The notes under the pieces: generated by a model
What the model was told of the DNA's origin: nothing
The model's input: only the letters and a program-made list of their open reading frames with translations
Database searches by the model: none
Assembly (NCBI RefSeq): GCF_025947185.1
Contig: NZ_CP110001.1
Coordinates: 4,464,001 to 4,528,000 of the forward strand
Source of the DNA: Flavobacterium sp. N2038
GTDB lineage: Bacteria; Bacteroidota; Bacteroidia; Flavobacteriales; Flavobacteriaceae
Reading direction: 5' to 3'
Length of the DNA: 64,000 bases
Part shown: positions 7,151 through 15,910 of the stretch, one piece after another
Layout of the letters: the number at the start of each line of letters is the position of its first letter
Position numbering within the stretch: position 1 is the stretch's first letter
Made by a program: the position numbers and the translations under genes

Positions 7151-8473
7151 TTATTCTCCGTAAGAAGCTGCAATAAATTCTTCGTAAGTAACCTCTTTAG
7201 TTGTTGGGTTTGCTTTTTCTTTGAAAATCTCCAACAATTTAGCTGCTACAACTTGCTCAGAAAGTCTTTTCACTTCTTCCTGGTTAGATAAAACTCTAGC
7301 CACGATTCCCTGAACTTCTTCTTCTGTTGGATTTGTTTGTCCAAATTGAGCCATTTGTTGTCTGATAGCACCTGATGTAAACTCTTTCAAGTCTTCAAAT
7401 GTAATTTGAATATTACTTTGAGCCATTGCTTTTCCTTCGATTAATTGAAAACGTAAACCTTTTTCAGATCTTGCGTATTCAACTTCAGCTTCTTCTGCAG
7501 AAAGTTTTTTCTCTCCAACAGTTTGTAACCATTTTTTAAGGAATTCAGAAGGTAAATCAAATTTAGTGTTCTCGATCAAGAAATCCTGAACATCTAATAA
7601 TAATTTTTGATCTGCTTGCTGCGCGAATTGAGCTTCAGCATCTTCTTTAATTTTAGATTTTAAATCTTCTAAAGAAGCTACTTTTCCTTCACCAAAAAGT
7701 TTATCGAATAACTCCTGGTTTAATTCAGCCAATTCAGCACCGTTGATTGCTTCGATTGTAAAGTTTACTTCGATATCTAAACCGTGAACATCATCATGAG
7801 CTACTTTTAAGTAATCCATTAATTGGTGATCGTCTTCAAATAAACCTTTTGTGCTTACTGTAACAACATCTCCAACTTTTTTACCGATGAATTTATCACC
7901 TGCTTTTTTATTGAAAGTAGATACAGAAATTGTAGTTGTATTGTTGATTCCTTTTTCTTCGTTTGCGAAAGTTCCAGTTAAGTCTGAATCAGCTTCAACT
8001 TTATCCTGAGGAATTGCTTTTCCGAATTGTTTTTGGATACGCTCTACTTGTCCGTCGATTAATTTATCATCGGCAGTAACGATGTATTTTACGATATTAT
8101 TTTTTGCTTCTAAATCAATTTCGAAGTTTGGTACTAAACCAATTTCATATTCGAAAGTTAGTTCTTCTGCATCCCAATCAAAGTTTTCGTTTTCTTTAGC
8201 AAGAGGAGTTCCTAAAAGGTTTAATCTTTCAGATTGAACAAAACGCTCTAAAGCCAAATCAACTACTTTTTTAACTTCTTCCTGCTTAATTGCTTTTCCG
8301 TATTGTTTTTCAACAAGGTCTTTAGGAACTTGCCCTTTTCTAAAACCTTTAACGGTAGCCAAAGGCATTTTTTCGTTAATTCTTTTTGCTACTTGACCTT
8401 TATAATCCATGTGAACAACTGTCATTACAATCGTTTCATTCACTGCATCTATTGCTACTCTTTTAATATCCAT
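7151..8473 (-). CDS. tig: Trigger factor (ribosome-associated chaperone)
   Basis: This 440-residue protein is the chaperone that meets nascent chains at the ribosome exit. The N-terminal ribosome-docking signature GFRKGQVP is at residues 43-50, as in E. coli. The central segment (about 150-240) corresponds to the FKBP-like insertion but is weakly conserved, so prolyl isomerase activity is uncertain. The C-terminal part is the long helical cradle. It lies upstream of clpP and clpX on the same strand. A promoter inside a palindrome (8500-8534) and a terminator (6992-7033) make it a likely single-gene transcript. Confidence 0.95.
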   Translation of the reverse strand: MDIKRVAIDAVNETIVMTVVHMDYKGQVAKRINEKMPLATVKGFRKGQVPKDLVEKQYGKAIKQEEVKKVVDLALERFVQSERLNLLGTPLAKENENFDWDAEELTFEYEIGLVPNFEIDLEAKNNIVKYIVTADDKLIDGQVERIQKQFGKAIPQDKVEADSDLTGTFANEEKGINNTTTISVSTFNKKAGDKFIGKKVGDVVTVSTKGLFEDDHQLMDYLKVAHDDVHGLDIEVNFTIEAINGAELAELNQELFDKLFGEGKVASLEDLKSKIKEDAEAQFAQQADQKLLLDVQDFLIENTKFDLPSEFLKKWLQTVGEKKLSAEEAEVEYARSEKGLRFQLIEGKAMAQSNIQITFEDLKEFTSGAIRQQMAQFGQTNPTEEEVQGIVARVLSNQEEVKRLSEQVVAAKLLEIFKEKANPTTKEVTYEEFIAASYGE

Positions 8474-8499
8474 CTTCTTCTTTAATTTACATAATAAAA

Positions 8500-8534
8500 T
8501 TGGGTCGCAAAATTATAAAATTTTTGCAACCCAA
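8500..8534 (-). promoter_or_regulatory. Inverted repeat over the tig promoter (or holin-gene terminator)
   Basis: The arms 8500-8512 and 8522-8534 pair over 13 bases with one mismatch. Inside is a minus-strand TAATTTTG (8515-8508) matching TAnnTTTG, and a TTG (8534-8532) 16 bases upstream of it. The right arm thus covers the -33 region and the left arm the -7 box. Because TTTTATT follows on the minus strand, the structure could also end transcription from 8587. Confidence 0.55.
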
Positions 8535-8586
8535 CCAAGTTTTTAATCTATTGTATTTGAAGCTGTTTTAATGTGCTTCATTTGTT

Positions 8587-8931
8587 TTATTTATCGTCTC
8601 CCAGTATTTTATAGGTAATGGATTGCAGAATAGACAAAATAACACTAAAAATTAGCGCTGTCCAGAAGGAATCGACTGCAAAGCCTCCTACAATGTTTGT
8701 ACATAATAAAATAATGATAGCATTGATTACCAGCAAAAACAAACCAAGTGTAATAAATGTAACAGGTAATGTCAACAGAACCAAAATAGGTTTTATAAAA
8801 AGATTTAATAATCCTAAAACCACGGCCACAATTACAGCAGTACCAAAACTAGCCACATGAACCCCAGTTAAAAGATTAGATAATAACAAAACCAGAGCCG
8901 CAGTAACAAGGAGTCTAAGTAATAATTTCAT
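8587..8931 (-). CDS. YvlD-type phage holin family membrane protein
   Basis: This 114-residue integral membrane protein has about four hydrophobic segments with little between them. The motif VLGLLNLFIKPILVLLTLP is characteristic of the YvlD/DUF360 family, which is called phage holin family 4 by homology but is chromosomal and of unknown function. Nothing nearby is phage-like. It is followed by the palindrome before tig. Confidence 0.85.
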   Translation of the reverse strand: MKLLLRLLVTAALVLLLSNLLTGVHVASFGTAVIVAVVLGLLNLFIKPILVLLTLPVTFITLGLFLLVINAIIILLCTNIVGGFAVDSFWTALIFSVILSILQSITYKILGDDK

Positions 8932-8969
8932 AGTTTTTAATTTTAAAATTTATTTAAAAGTAATAAAAT

Positions 8970-9458
8970 TTAATAATACAATCCTCTATTTAAAATCCCA
9001 TCAATTGCTTTTTTTTCGTGTGCAATTAACCTTTCCCTTTTAACATCTTCAATATCATGTCCTACTCCATAGTATTCTATACTGAAAAATTTCAGAATTT
9101 CATCAAAAATAAGTTTTACTCTTTCTAAATGATAATCTGAAGTAATGACGATAGCAGAAAGCAAACCATGATCCTCTAATATTTTTTTTGACAGAACTGC
9201 ATCTTCAACTGTATTACCCGATAAAGCAGGTTCTAAAAAACTTCCTGCATCTACTCCTTTATCCATTAAGTATTTCATTGCATAAGTTGCATGCGGATCA
9301 GGACTAGTATTAAAATGTGTTCCAAAACCACCTGTGCAAAGTATATAATGTTCTCTCGGATTAAATATTTTTAAACAATAATTCAATCGATCTTTAGGAG
9401 TACTACTCAAATCCCCTGTTTCGGAATTTTTTGCACCCAGTACAATTAAAACTTTCAT
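8970..9458 (-). CDS. YdcF-like (DUF218) protein
   Basis: This 162-residue protein opens MKVLIVLGAKN and has the DUF218 pieces: CTGGFG (about residue 42), SGNTVEDAVLSK and AIVITSDYHLERV. The family has a Rossmann-like fold, and E. coli YdcF binds S-adenosylmethionine. There is no N-terminal membrane segment, so this is a short cytosolic form. It lies between the alpha/beta hydrolase gene and the holin-family gene on the same strand. The substrate is unknown. Confidence 0.82.
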   Translation of the reverse strand: MKVLIVLGAKNSETGDLSSTPKDRLNYCLKIFNPREHYILCTGGFGTHFNTSPDPHATYAMKYLMDKGVDAGSFLEPALSGNTVEDAVLSKKILEDHGLLSAIVITSDYHLERVKLIFDEILKFFSIEYYGVGHDIEDVKRERLIAHEKKAIDGILNRGLYY

Positions 9459-9507
9459 CTCTTTAAATTTTGCACCACTAAAAGCAATAGTTTTTATATC
9501 TGAAATT

Positions 9508-10272
9508 CTATTCCTTTAAAAATTCTGCTGTAAGTTCAAAAAACATTTTAGGATTTTCGGCATGAAGCCAATGTCCTGCATTTGGAATCGTTTCTAGTTT
9601 TAAATTCGGAAAGTGCTTTTTAATAGCATCAATTTCTGAATCCTGAATATATCCTGAATTCCCACCTCTTATAAATAATGTTGGTTTATCAAAAACTAAA
9701 CCTTCTGCCAATGGTTTTCCAATTGCGTCAAGATTATTATTAAAGGCCTCTAAATTAAATCGGAATGCCAATTGCCCCGGTTCTGCCCAATATAGATTCT
9801 TCAGCAAAAACTGACGTGTTCCAAAATCTGAAACATATTGTGATACAATTGCTTCAACATCATTTCTGCTTGGTTTTACAGAGAAATCAACAGCATTTAA
9901 TCCTGCCAGAATATCCTGATGATGCTGTTTGTAAAACTTAGGACCAATATCAGCAACAATTAATTTATCTACTATTTCGGGATGTGTTGTTGCAAAAAGC
10001 ATGGCTACTTTTCCTCCCATCGAATGCCCAAGAATATCAATCCTTGTTAATTGATGCTCCTGACAATATTCGAATACATCCTGAACCATGGCCTCGTAAC
10101 TCCACTCATCTGAATGAAAACTACGCCCATGATTTCTTAAATCTAAAATATGAACCTGGAATCCGGCTTCTACATATTGTCCGGCAAGTGTTTTCCAGTT
10201 ATCCGACATTCCCAGAAATCCATGCATGATGACAAATGGTTTTCCTTCTCCTTCTATTTTTGAGTATAACAT
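9508..10272 (-). CDS. Alpha/beta hydrolase (YbfF-like esterase)
   Basis: This 254-residue protein has an alpha/beta hydrolase fold. The oxyanion-hole HGF is at about 17-19, the nucleophile elbow GHSMGG at 82-87 (Ser84), and the catalytic His at 234 in NAGHWLHAENP. DLRNHGRS at about 44-51 is typical of the YbfF branch (small acyl-CoA/ester hydrolases). There is no signal peptide. The substrate cannot be told from sequence. It is read divergently from the 10485 lipoprotein gene. Confidence 0.9.
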   Translation of the reverse strand: MLYSKIEGEGKPFVIMHGFLGMSDNWKTLAGQYVEAGFQVHILDLRNHGRSFHSDEWSYEAMVQDVFEYCQEHQLTRIDILGHSMGGKVAMLFATTHPEIVDKLIVADIGPKFYKQHHQDILAGLNAVDFSVKPSRNDVEAIVSQYVSDFGTRQFLLKNLYWAEPGQLAFRFNLEAFNNNLDAIGKPLAEGLVFDKPTLFIRGGNSGYIQDSEIDAIKKHFPNLKLETIPNAGHWLHAENPKMFFELTAEFLKE

Positions 10273-10297
10273 TTAGTATAGGTATTAATAAGTTTTA

Positions 10298-10324
10298 CAA
10301 AGATAAAAAAAACTTATCAGGCAA
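10298..10324 (-). promoter_or_regulatory. Promoter of the alpha/beta hydrolase gene
   Basis: Minus-strand TTG (10324-10322), a 16-base spacer, then TATCTTTG (10305-10298), which fits TAnnTTTG. The spacer is one base shorter than the usual 17-19. It is 26 bases from the start codon. Confidence 0.55.
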
Positions 10325-10384
10325 AAAATGCAAGAATACTTCTAATATACTGACTACTACGTTTAGTAAATAAAATTTTACGTT

Positions 10385-10402
10385 TTTACGGAAACCCGTA
10401 AA
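10385..10402. promoter_or_regulatory. Palindrome, candidate operator upstream of the 10485 lipoprotein gene
   Basis: TTTACGG (10385-10391) and CCGTAAA (10396-10402) form a perfect 7-base inverted repeat around AAAC, unusually GC-rich for this spacer. A weak -7-like TACCTTCG lies at 10423-10430, so the palindrome would sit near -50 to -35 of the plus-strand transcript, a place for an activator. The binding protein is unknown. Confidence 0.45.
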
Positions 10403-10484
10403 CATCTACGAAATGAATGAACTACCTTCGCCAAAAAATCAAAGCCAAAACTTTTGATTTAACAACTAATTTAAATACCAAGTT

Positions 10485-11822
10485 ATGATTAAAAAATTCC
10501 TTTTATTATCGTTAGTTGCTTCGCAACTTATGGTTTCATGTTCAAGCGACGAAAGCGGCGAAGAAACTACTAAACCTGAAAAAGAATTAACTCTTGAGGA
10601 GCAAATTGCTAATCTTGTAAAACAACCATACTCAAAATTAACTCCTACTGAACAAAAAGCAAAACTAGAAGTTGAAGCTAACGACATGTTGGTTCAGTTA
10701 GACAAATCTAAAAGCTCTAGCGCTATCGAAGCGATTGAAAACTTAAACCGCTTATTAGACATTGCTACTGTTGATATTTTTGGCGGAAAAAATGATAACG
10801 AAGTAGAAGATATTTTAAACATCTCTGGTGCTTACGGTATCTATACATGGAATAATACTAAAAAAATCTGGGATAAAACAGCTTCGACTACAGAATTAAA
10901 ATTTGTTTTCCCTGCTAAAGAATCTCAAACTGCAAATAATGCCATTTTTTCGGCAAAAGGTGTTTCGTCTGATGTAAAAATTAAATATTACGACGGTTAT
11001 AATGATACTAAAGGCTCAGATGTATATGACAATCTTTTTTTTCCAAGCTCATCTGATGCAACTTTAACAATAGACAATGCTCAGGCAGCTACATTTACTC
11101 AAACTGCTAAATATTCATCTAAAAACTCATCTCCAGACGAATTTGCTTACAAGATGACTTTAAATGATGGTTATGTTTGGGAAATGAGTGGTAAAAAAGG
11201 TACTGAACCTACTGCTAAAGCTATCCTTACATACAACGGGAAAAACTTAATTGACTTTAATTCAGGAAGCACTGCTAACATTGATGGTTTAATCGAAAAT
11301 GATGCGTTAATTCAATATAGAGGAAAAGCTAATGGATTAATGAAACTTATGGACAATTTTGTTATTGTTGCCAATATGGATTTAGCAACTGAAGCAACTG
11401 ACGAAATTGCTCTTGAAAAAACTTTACCAAATTCTGATTACAATACCAAAACATACTATTCAGATATAAACGCAAGTAACCTTAAGTACTCTGAAGGTTC
11501 AGTTCTAAACTTCAACAAAAATATGAAGTTAATGTTAGTATCTAAAAAAGACGGAACTAAAATAGCTGATATTGTTCAACGCTCTGCAAAATCAGGATCT
11601 TACACTCAGAATGTAAAATGGATTGTTGATACTAAAAACAACAACGGAGGTTATTGGTCTTATGACGCTAATAGTGAAGGCATAGTTATTAATGAATATG
11701 AAGAAGTTTTTTACTTAAAATTCAACGATAACACTGAAGCTTCATTTAGCACTTACTTCTCTGTTGGATTCGAAAAATTCGAAGCTAAATTTGAGGATTT
11801 CATCAAAGCTTTCAATAAATAA
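10485..11822 (+). CDS. Hypothetical large lipoprotein
   Basis: This 445-residue lipoprotein starts MIKKFLLLSLVASQLMVSC (Cys19), then SSDESGEETTKPEKE, an acidic linker typical of surface-exposed Bacteroidetes lipoproteins. The remainder is a long mixed alpha/beta sequence with segments such as YKMTLNDGYVWEMSGKKGTEP that I cannot place in a family. A Lys/Glu-rich helical segment follows the linker (about 30-75). It has its own promoter region with a palindrome and ends at a strong terminator. No function is assigned. Confidence 0.85.
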   Translation: MIKKFLLLSLVASQLMVSCSSDESGEETTKPEKELTLEEQIANLVKQPYSKLTPTEQKAKLEVEANDMLVQLDKSKSSSAIEAIENLNRLLDIATVDIFGGKNDNEVEDILNISGAYGIYTWNNTKKIWDKTASTTELKFVFPAKESQTANNAIFSAKGVSSDVKIKYYDGYNDTKGSDVYDNLFFPSSSDATLTIDNAQAATFTQTAKYSSKNSSPDEFAYKMTLNDGYVWEMSGKKGTEPTAKAILTYNGKNLIDFNSGSTANIDGLIENDALIQYRGKANGLMKLMDNFVIVANMDLATEATDEIALEKTLPNSDYNTKTYYSDINASNLKYSEGSVLNFNKNMKLMLVSKKDGTKIADIVQRSAKSGSYTQNVKWIVDTKNNNGGYWSYDANSEGIVINEYEEVFYLKFNDNTEASFSTYFSVGFEKFEAKFEDFIKAFNK

Positions 11823-11841
11823 TAGCTTTTAAAATATATTT

Positions 11842-11882
11842 TAAGGCCGATTTGAAGAAATTCAAATCGGCTTTATTTTTTT
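11842..11882. terminator. Bidirectional terminator, 10485 lipoprotein gene / DUF4249 gene
   Basis: GCCGATTTGAA (11846-11856) pairs perfectly with TTCAAATCGGC (11861-11871) around GAAA, followed by TTTATTTTTTT. The minus-strand neighbour stops at 11873, so the stem serves both converging genes. Confidence 0.88.
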
Positions 11883-12727
11883 GGTGGTGTTTTTACAATT
11901 ATCGTGCTTTGCCCGTATCCTGCCCAAATTCCTATTCCTCCTTTTATATTCGATTTTAAACTTGTATTTGAAGGATAAATTGGATTTCGGCTGTTTACGA
12001 TTTCGTTCTGCCAGCTGTTCCAGAAATCTAATGCATCTTTGTTTTGTGTTCTTAACTTTACATGAATTAGATCTCCATCTGCAAAATAAGGGGTAAATTT
12101 TGTTTTTGGGAACAATAAAATCCCTCTATTTATCTGAACCGAAACCGAAGGAGAACTAAAATTCTGATCATCCAGATTACCATAAAAAGAAGGAACAAAG
12201 ATGGGTTCTTCGCCATTAATTTTTGTTGCAATCTGATAATAGTTTTTTTCATCAACTTGGTCATCAAATTTTACAAAAACATATCCCGTTGTATCTGTTG
12301 GATTCTTTTTGATATACTCAGCACTTTTAAGTGCCACCGATTTTGGAATTGTGGTTGTAGCCTCAACTATACGATTTAAAAACTCTATTTTAAGCGAATA
12401 CTTTTTTCCGGCTTCTCCTTTTAGTGTGTTTCCAAAATAAACAAACGGCGGTATCCTGTTTTTGTCATTTTTAACACTTAGAACTTCTGAATTTTCTCCA
12501 TCCGAAATTGTAATTTTTGCCGATCTGATTACATGGTTCAGCACATTAGTCGAATCAATAACATCTGTCACAGGAATACTACTGGATAATAAAACATTGG
12601 CATAATCGCCTTCTTCTATCCAGCCTTCAACAACTATTTTAGATTCAATACTTTTTTGCTCACTAAAGTCGTCTTTTGAACAACTCATCATTAATAAACC
12701 AAAAAGAAATAGTAGACACTTTTTCAT
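11873..12727 (-). CDS. DUF4249 family lipoprotein
   Basis: This 284-residue protein has a lipobox LLMMSC (Cys16). IVVEGWIEEGDYANVLLSSSIPV near residue 33 and the TISDGENSEVLSV segment are typical of DUF4249, a family of outer-membrane lipoproteins normally encoded next to a TonB-dependent receptor. It follows such a receptor here with a three-base gap, so the two are one transcription unit and probably one uptake complex, comparable to SusC/SusD but distinct. The substrate is unknown. Confidence 0.85.
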   Translation of the reverse strand: MKKCLLFLFGLLMMSCSKDDFSEQKSIESKIVVEGWIEEGDYANVLLSSSIPVTDVIDSTNVLNHVIRSAKITISDGENSEVLSVKNDKNRIPPFVYFGNTLKGEAGKKYSLKIEFLNRIVEATTTIPKSVALKSAEYIKKNPTDTTGYVFVKFDDQVDEKNYYQIATKINGEEPIFVPSFYGNLDDQNFSSPSVSVQINRGILLFPKTKFTPYFADGDLIHVKLRTQNKDALDFWNSWQNEIVNSRNPIYPSNTSLKSNIKGGIGIWAGYGQSTIIVKTPPKK

Positions 12728-12730
12728 CTT

Positions 12731-15001
12731 TTAAAATTTAAATCTCCAACTAACAGATGGTAATATTCGATACAGCACTTTCTTTTCCTGAGTTACGACC
12801 ACTTTACTTTTATCTTCATTTACCTGAATGTTCAAAACAACATAAATCGGGTTTTCGATATTGAAAGCATTATAAATCGAAAAATTTAAAGCACTTTCTT
12901 TCTTGGCACTTTTTATAAAATAATAATTTGCCGAAAGATCGGTTCGAATATAATTTGGCATTTGCGCATTATTATATCCTGAATATTCTTTGACCGGATT
13001 ATTATTAATAAAATACCACGAAGTTGGCATTGTAAATCGATTTCCTGAACTAAATATTTGCGTAACACCAAAACTCCATTTTGGATTTAAGTCATACATT
13101 CCCACCACAGAAAGATTATGACGTCTGTCGTATTTGGCAAAATACGTTTTTCCATTATTCAATTCGTCAAAATTCCTGTCAGACCAACTCAGGGTATAAC
13201 TTACCCAGCCATTAAATCTACCGTTACTTTTGCGAAGCATCATTTCAAATCCATAAGCTTTTCCTTTTCCTACAAGCAAATCATTTTTTAAAGTTGTTAC
13301 TTCATTAAATTGAGTTATCCCGTACGGGTATTCCAAAAGGTTTTTCATTGAGCGATAAAACCCTCCAAAAGAAGAAGAAAAATTTCTCGTAATATTTTGA
13401 TTTGAACCTACCGCAAACTCATCCGAAGATTGTGGTTTTATTCCGTTAGTACTTGCGATCCAGAAATCAGTAGGAATTCCAACACTCGAAGTAGTAATCA
13501 TACTCAAATATTGATACTGTTTATTATATGACGCATAAAATGAATACTTTTCATTTGCAAAATAATTCACAACAGCACGAGGCTGAAAATGCAAATAAGA
13601 GTCAGTTCCGGAAGTATAATAATTAATTCGAAGTCCCAATTCTGCCGTTACTTTTTCAAATAATTTTGGTCTTGCAATTGTAAAAATTGCTGCTTCATTG
13701 GCGTTAATAATCTGCTGTGAATTATTATTAACCGATGTCAAATTTTCAACATTTACTTTCTGCGGCTGCAAGTTATGGTAAACATATTGCGCTCCTGATT
13801 CAAAAGGAATATTTTTGATGAAATATTTTACTGAATTTGTAAATCCAAAATCTTTAATATAAGAAGAAACTTCAAATTGAATGGTTGCCTGATTCATATT
13901 CAAATCGTTTGAATACTGGCTAAAATAAACCGAATTTGACATACTGGTTTTAGGAGACAATGTAGTCGTCAGAGTTGGCGAAACCGTGAAGTTACTCCAT
14001 TTTAAATTGGTTCTTAGCGCTAGATTATCATCTTTAACTTTTAGTTCATCACTACTAACAAAGGCATCAACAGAAAATAAATTATTCTTTGAAAGTTGTG
14101 AAATGAAGGCAAAATTACCATCTGAAAAACCATACTTCATGTCCTGAACGTCATTGTTTGATCCCGACTTTAAGATTGGCCCAACAATTTCGTCAATGTA
14201 CGTTTTCCGTCCTGAAATATAAAAACCTGTTTTATCTGTAACAGGAACAGCCAATGTTAATTGAGAGGCCAGAATCCCCAAATTTCCCTGAATTCCAAAT
14301 TCAGCAGGGATTTTTTTATTCGGATTTAATAGCGTTGTTGAGCTTAAGCGCCCTCCATATTTTGCATTAGAACTTGATTTATCAAATTCTACATCTTTTA
14401 TATGATCCGCATTATAAAACGGAAAAATTCCGAGCAAATGTGACATTCCATATATGGGCGTTCCGGCGTACAATATTGCATTATGCCCCGGATCTCCTCC
14501 TCGTACATAAAAGTAACCATTTGCATCTCCGGAATTCTGAACTCCGGGAGTTAATTGCAATAATTTGATGATATCGGTAGTTCCTAAAACAGTCGGAACA
14601 TTACTAAGCTCTTTTAGATTAAAAGAAAGCTTTCCTCCGGATAAATTAGTGATGGCACTTTTCTTCCCATTAGCTATAACAACTTCTTTTAAATGAGAAA
14701 TGTCTTTTTCTAAAACAATAGAAATTAGAGTGTCTTTTGAGAAATTAAAATTAAAGGCTTTTTTAAGATAGCCTTCTTTATTTATATCAATTTTAATCTT
14801 TCCAACCGGAATTTTTTCCAAGAAATTGCCCAGTGTATCCGTTATCACAAAATACTGCTGATTATTGATCTCTAAAGAAATGCTGGTACCTACTAAATTT
14901 TCGTGTTCGGCAGATTTTATATTCCCAGTTATTGTTGCCTTAGATTGCGCAAACACATTGGAAAAACAGAATAAAAAAAAGATAAAAATTGATTTTGGCA
15001 C
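12731..15001 (-). CDS. TonB-dependent receptor with carboxypeptidase-like domain
   Basis: This 756-residue outer-membrane receptor has a signal peptide ending near FAQ at residue 18-19. A carboxypeptidase-regulatory-like domain follows (about 20-95, ATITGNIKSAEHENLVGTSI), then a plug with IKLLQLTPGVQNSGDANG and YVRGGDPGHNAILYAGTPI (about 140-185). The rest is a 22-strand-type barrel ending in VSWRFKF, with a C-terminal aromatic. It is cotranscribed with the DUF4249 lipoprotein. No TonB box or regulator gene is evident nearby. The transported substrate cannot be inferred. Confidence 0.93.
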   Translation of the reverse strand: MPKSIFIFFLFCFSNVFAQSKATITGNIKSAEHENLVGTSISLEINNQQYFVITDTLGNFLEKIPVGKIKIDINKEGYLKKAFNFNFSKDTLISIVLEKDISHLKEVVIANGKKSAITNLSGGKLSFNLKELSNVPTVLGTTDIIKLLQLTPGVQNSGDANGYFYVRGGDPGHNAILYAGTPIYGMSHLLGIFPFYNADHIKDVEFDKSSSNAKYGGRLSSTTLLNPNKKIPAEFGIQGNLGILASQLTLAVPVTDKTGFYISGRKTYIDEIVGPILKSGSNNDVQDMKYGFSDGNFAFISQLSKNNLFSVDAFVSSDELKVKDDNLALRTNLKWSNFTVSPTLTTTLSPKTSMSNSVYFSQYSNDLNMNQATIQFEVSSYIKDFGFTNSVKYFIKNIPFESGAQYVYHNLQPQKVNVENLTSVNNNSQQIINANEAAIFTIARPKLFEKVTAELGLRINYYTSGTDSYLHFQPRAVVNYFANEKYSFYASYNKQYQYLSMITTSSVGIPTDFWIASTNGIKPQSSDEFAVGSNQNITRNFSSSFGGFYRSMKNLLEYPYGITQFNEVTTLKNDLLVGKGKAYGFEMMLRKSNGRFNGWVSYTLSWSDRNFDELNNGKTYFAKYDRRHNLSVVGMYDLNPKWSFGVTQIFSSGNRFTMPTSWYFINNNPVKEYSGYNNAQMPNYIRTDLSANYYFIKSAKKESALNFSIYNAFNIENPIYVVLNIQVNEDKSKVVVTQEKKVLYRILPSVSWRFKF

Positions 15002-15030
15002 TTGATATTTAATAAGAAAAGTGCGAAAAT

Positions 15031-15069
15031 AAACAATTATAACCCAATTATATCAGGTTATAATTGTTT
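15031..15069 (-). terminator. Inverted repeat, likely pdxJ terminator
   Basis: The arms 15031-15044 and 15056-15069 are a perfect 14-base inverted repeat around an 11-base loop, 12 bases past the pdxJ stop and followed by TATTTTC on the minus strand. The T-run is weak. Confidence 0.6.
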
Positions 15070-15080
15070 AATTACTATTC

Positions 15081-15794
15081 TTACTTTAATTTATTTAAAT
15101 ACATATTAACCACATTATCCAGACCAAGATAAAGTGCCTCGGCAATTAGGGCATGACCAATTGAAACTTCTAATAAACCAGGAATGTTTTGTTTAAAGAA
15201 CTGAATATTCTCCAGACTTAAATCATGTCCGGCATTAATACCTAAACCTAATTCATTTGCCAGCTCTGCTGCTTTTACATAAGGATCAATTCCTCTTTCG
15301 TTTCCTAAACCATATTGATGTGCAAAAGCCTCAGTATACAATTCAATTCTGTCTGTTCCTGTTTTTTTAGCTCCTTCTATCATTTCTAAAACCGGATCAA
15401 CAAAAATCGATGTTCTGATTCCATTTCTTTGAAACTCCTGAATAACCTCTGTTAAATACGCCTGATTATTTATCGTATCCCAACCTGCAGAAGAAGTAAT
15501 AGCGCCAATAGCATCAGGAACCAATGTTACCTGATCTGGCTTGCATTCTAAAACTAAATCAATAAAATTATGCTGCGGATTTCCTTCAATATTATATTCT
15601 GTAGTAATAATTGATTTTAAATCCCGCGCATCCTGATAGCGTATATGGCGTTCGTCCGGGCGAGGATGAATCGTGATTCCCTGTCCGCCAAAACGCTGAA
15701 TATCTACAGCTACTTTCACTAAATCAGGTACATTTCCACCTCGAGCATTTCGAAGCGTTGCAATTTTATTGATATTTACACTTAACTTTGTCAT
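15081..15794 (-). CDS. pdxJ: Pyridoxine 5'-phosphate synthase PdxJ
   Basis: This 237-residue TIM-barrel enzyme condenses 1-deoxy-D-xylulose 5-phosphate with 3-amino-2-oxopropyl phosphate to make pyridoxine phosphate (vitamin B6). Recognised segments are VNINKIATLRNARGGN at residues 6-21, GITIHPRPDERHIRY (about 39-53, with catalytic His43 and Arg45) and INAGHDLSLEN near the end. The Asp-His of the proteobacterial N-terminal motif is Asn-Lys here, which I believe is usual in this phylum. It is divergent from the CBS-domain gene. Confidence 0.96.
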   Translation of the reverse strand: MTKLSVNINKIATLRNARGGNVPDLVKVAVDIQRFGGQGITIHPRPDERHIRYQDARDLKSIITTEYNIEGNPQHNFIDLVLECKPDQVTLVPDAIGAITSSAGWDTINNQAYLTEVIQEFQRNGIRTSIFVDPVLEMIEGAKKTGTDRIELYTEAFAHQYGLGNERGIDPYVKAAELANELGLGINAGHDLSLENIQFFKQNIPGLLEVSIGHALIAEALYLGLDNVVNMYLNKLK

Positions 15795-15815
15795 ATAAAT
15801 AGATAATTAATTCTA

Positions 15816-15844
15816 GTAACACTATATTTGTTACGACAAAAATA
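15816..15844. promoter_or_regulatory. Back-to-back promoters of pdxJ and the CBS gene with an inverted repeat
   Basis: TATATTTG at 15823-15830 (plus, for the CBS gene) and TATTTTTG at 15844-15837 (minus, for pdxJ) both fit TAnnTTTG. GTAACA (15816-15821) and TGTTAC (15829-15834) form a 6-base inverted repeat around the plus-strand box. A shared repressor site is possible. No -33 TTG is seen for either. Confidence 0.45.
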
Positions 15845-15910
15845 CAAAGTAAAACGTAGCAGTTTTTGGTATTTTTTGATTATTTTGCATGAAATATCCT
15901 CAATTGATTT

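Noticed and set aside
8587..8931. Holin-family gene as a sign of a prophage
   Set aside because: YvlD-type proteins are ordinary chromosomal membrane proteins. No lysis, capsid or integrase gene is nearby.
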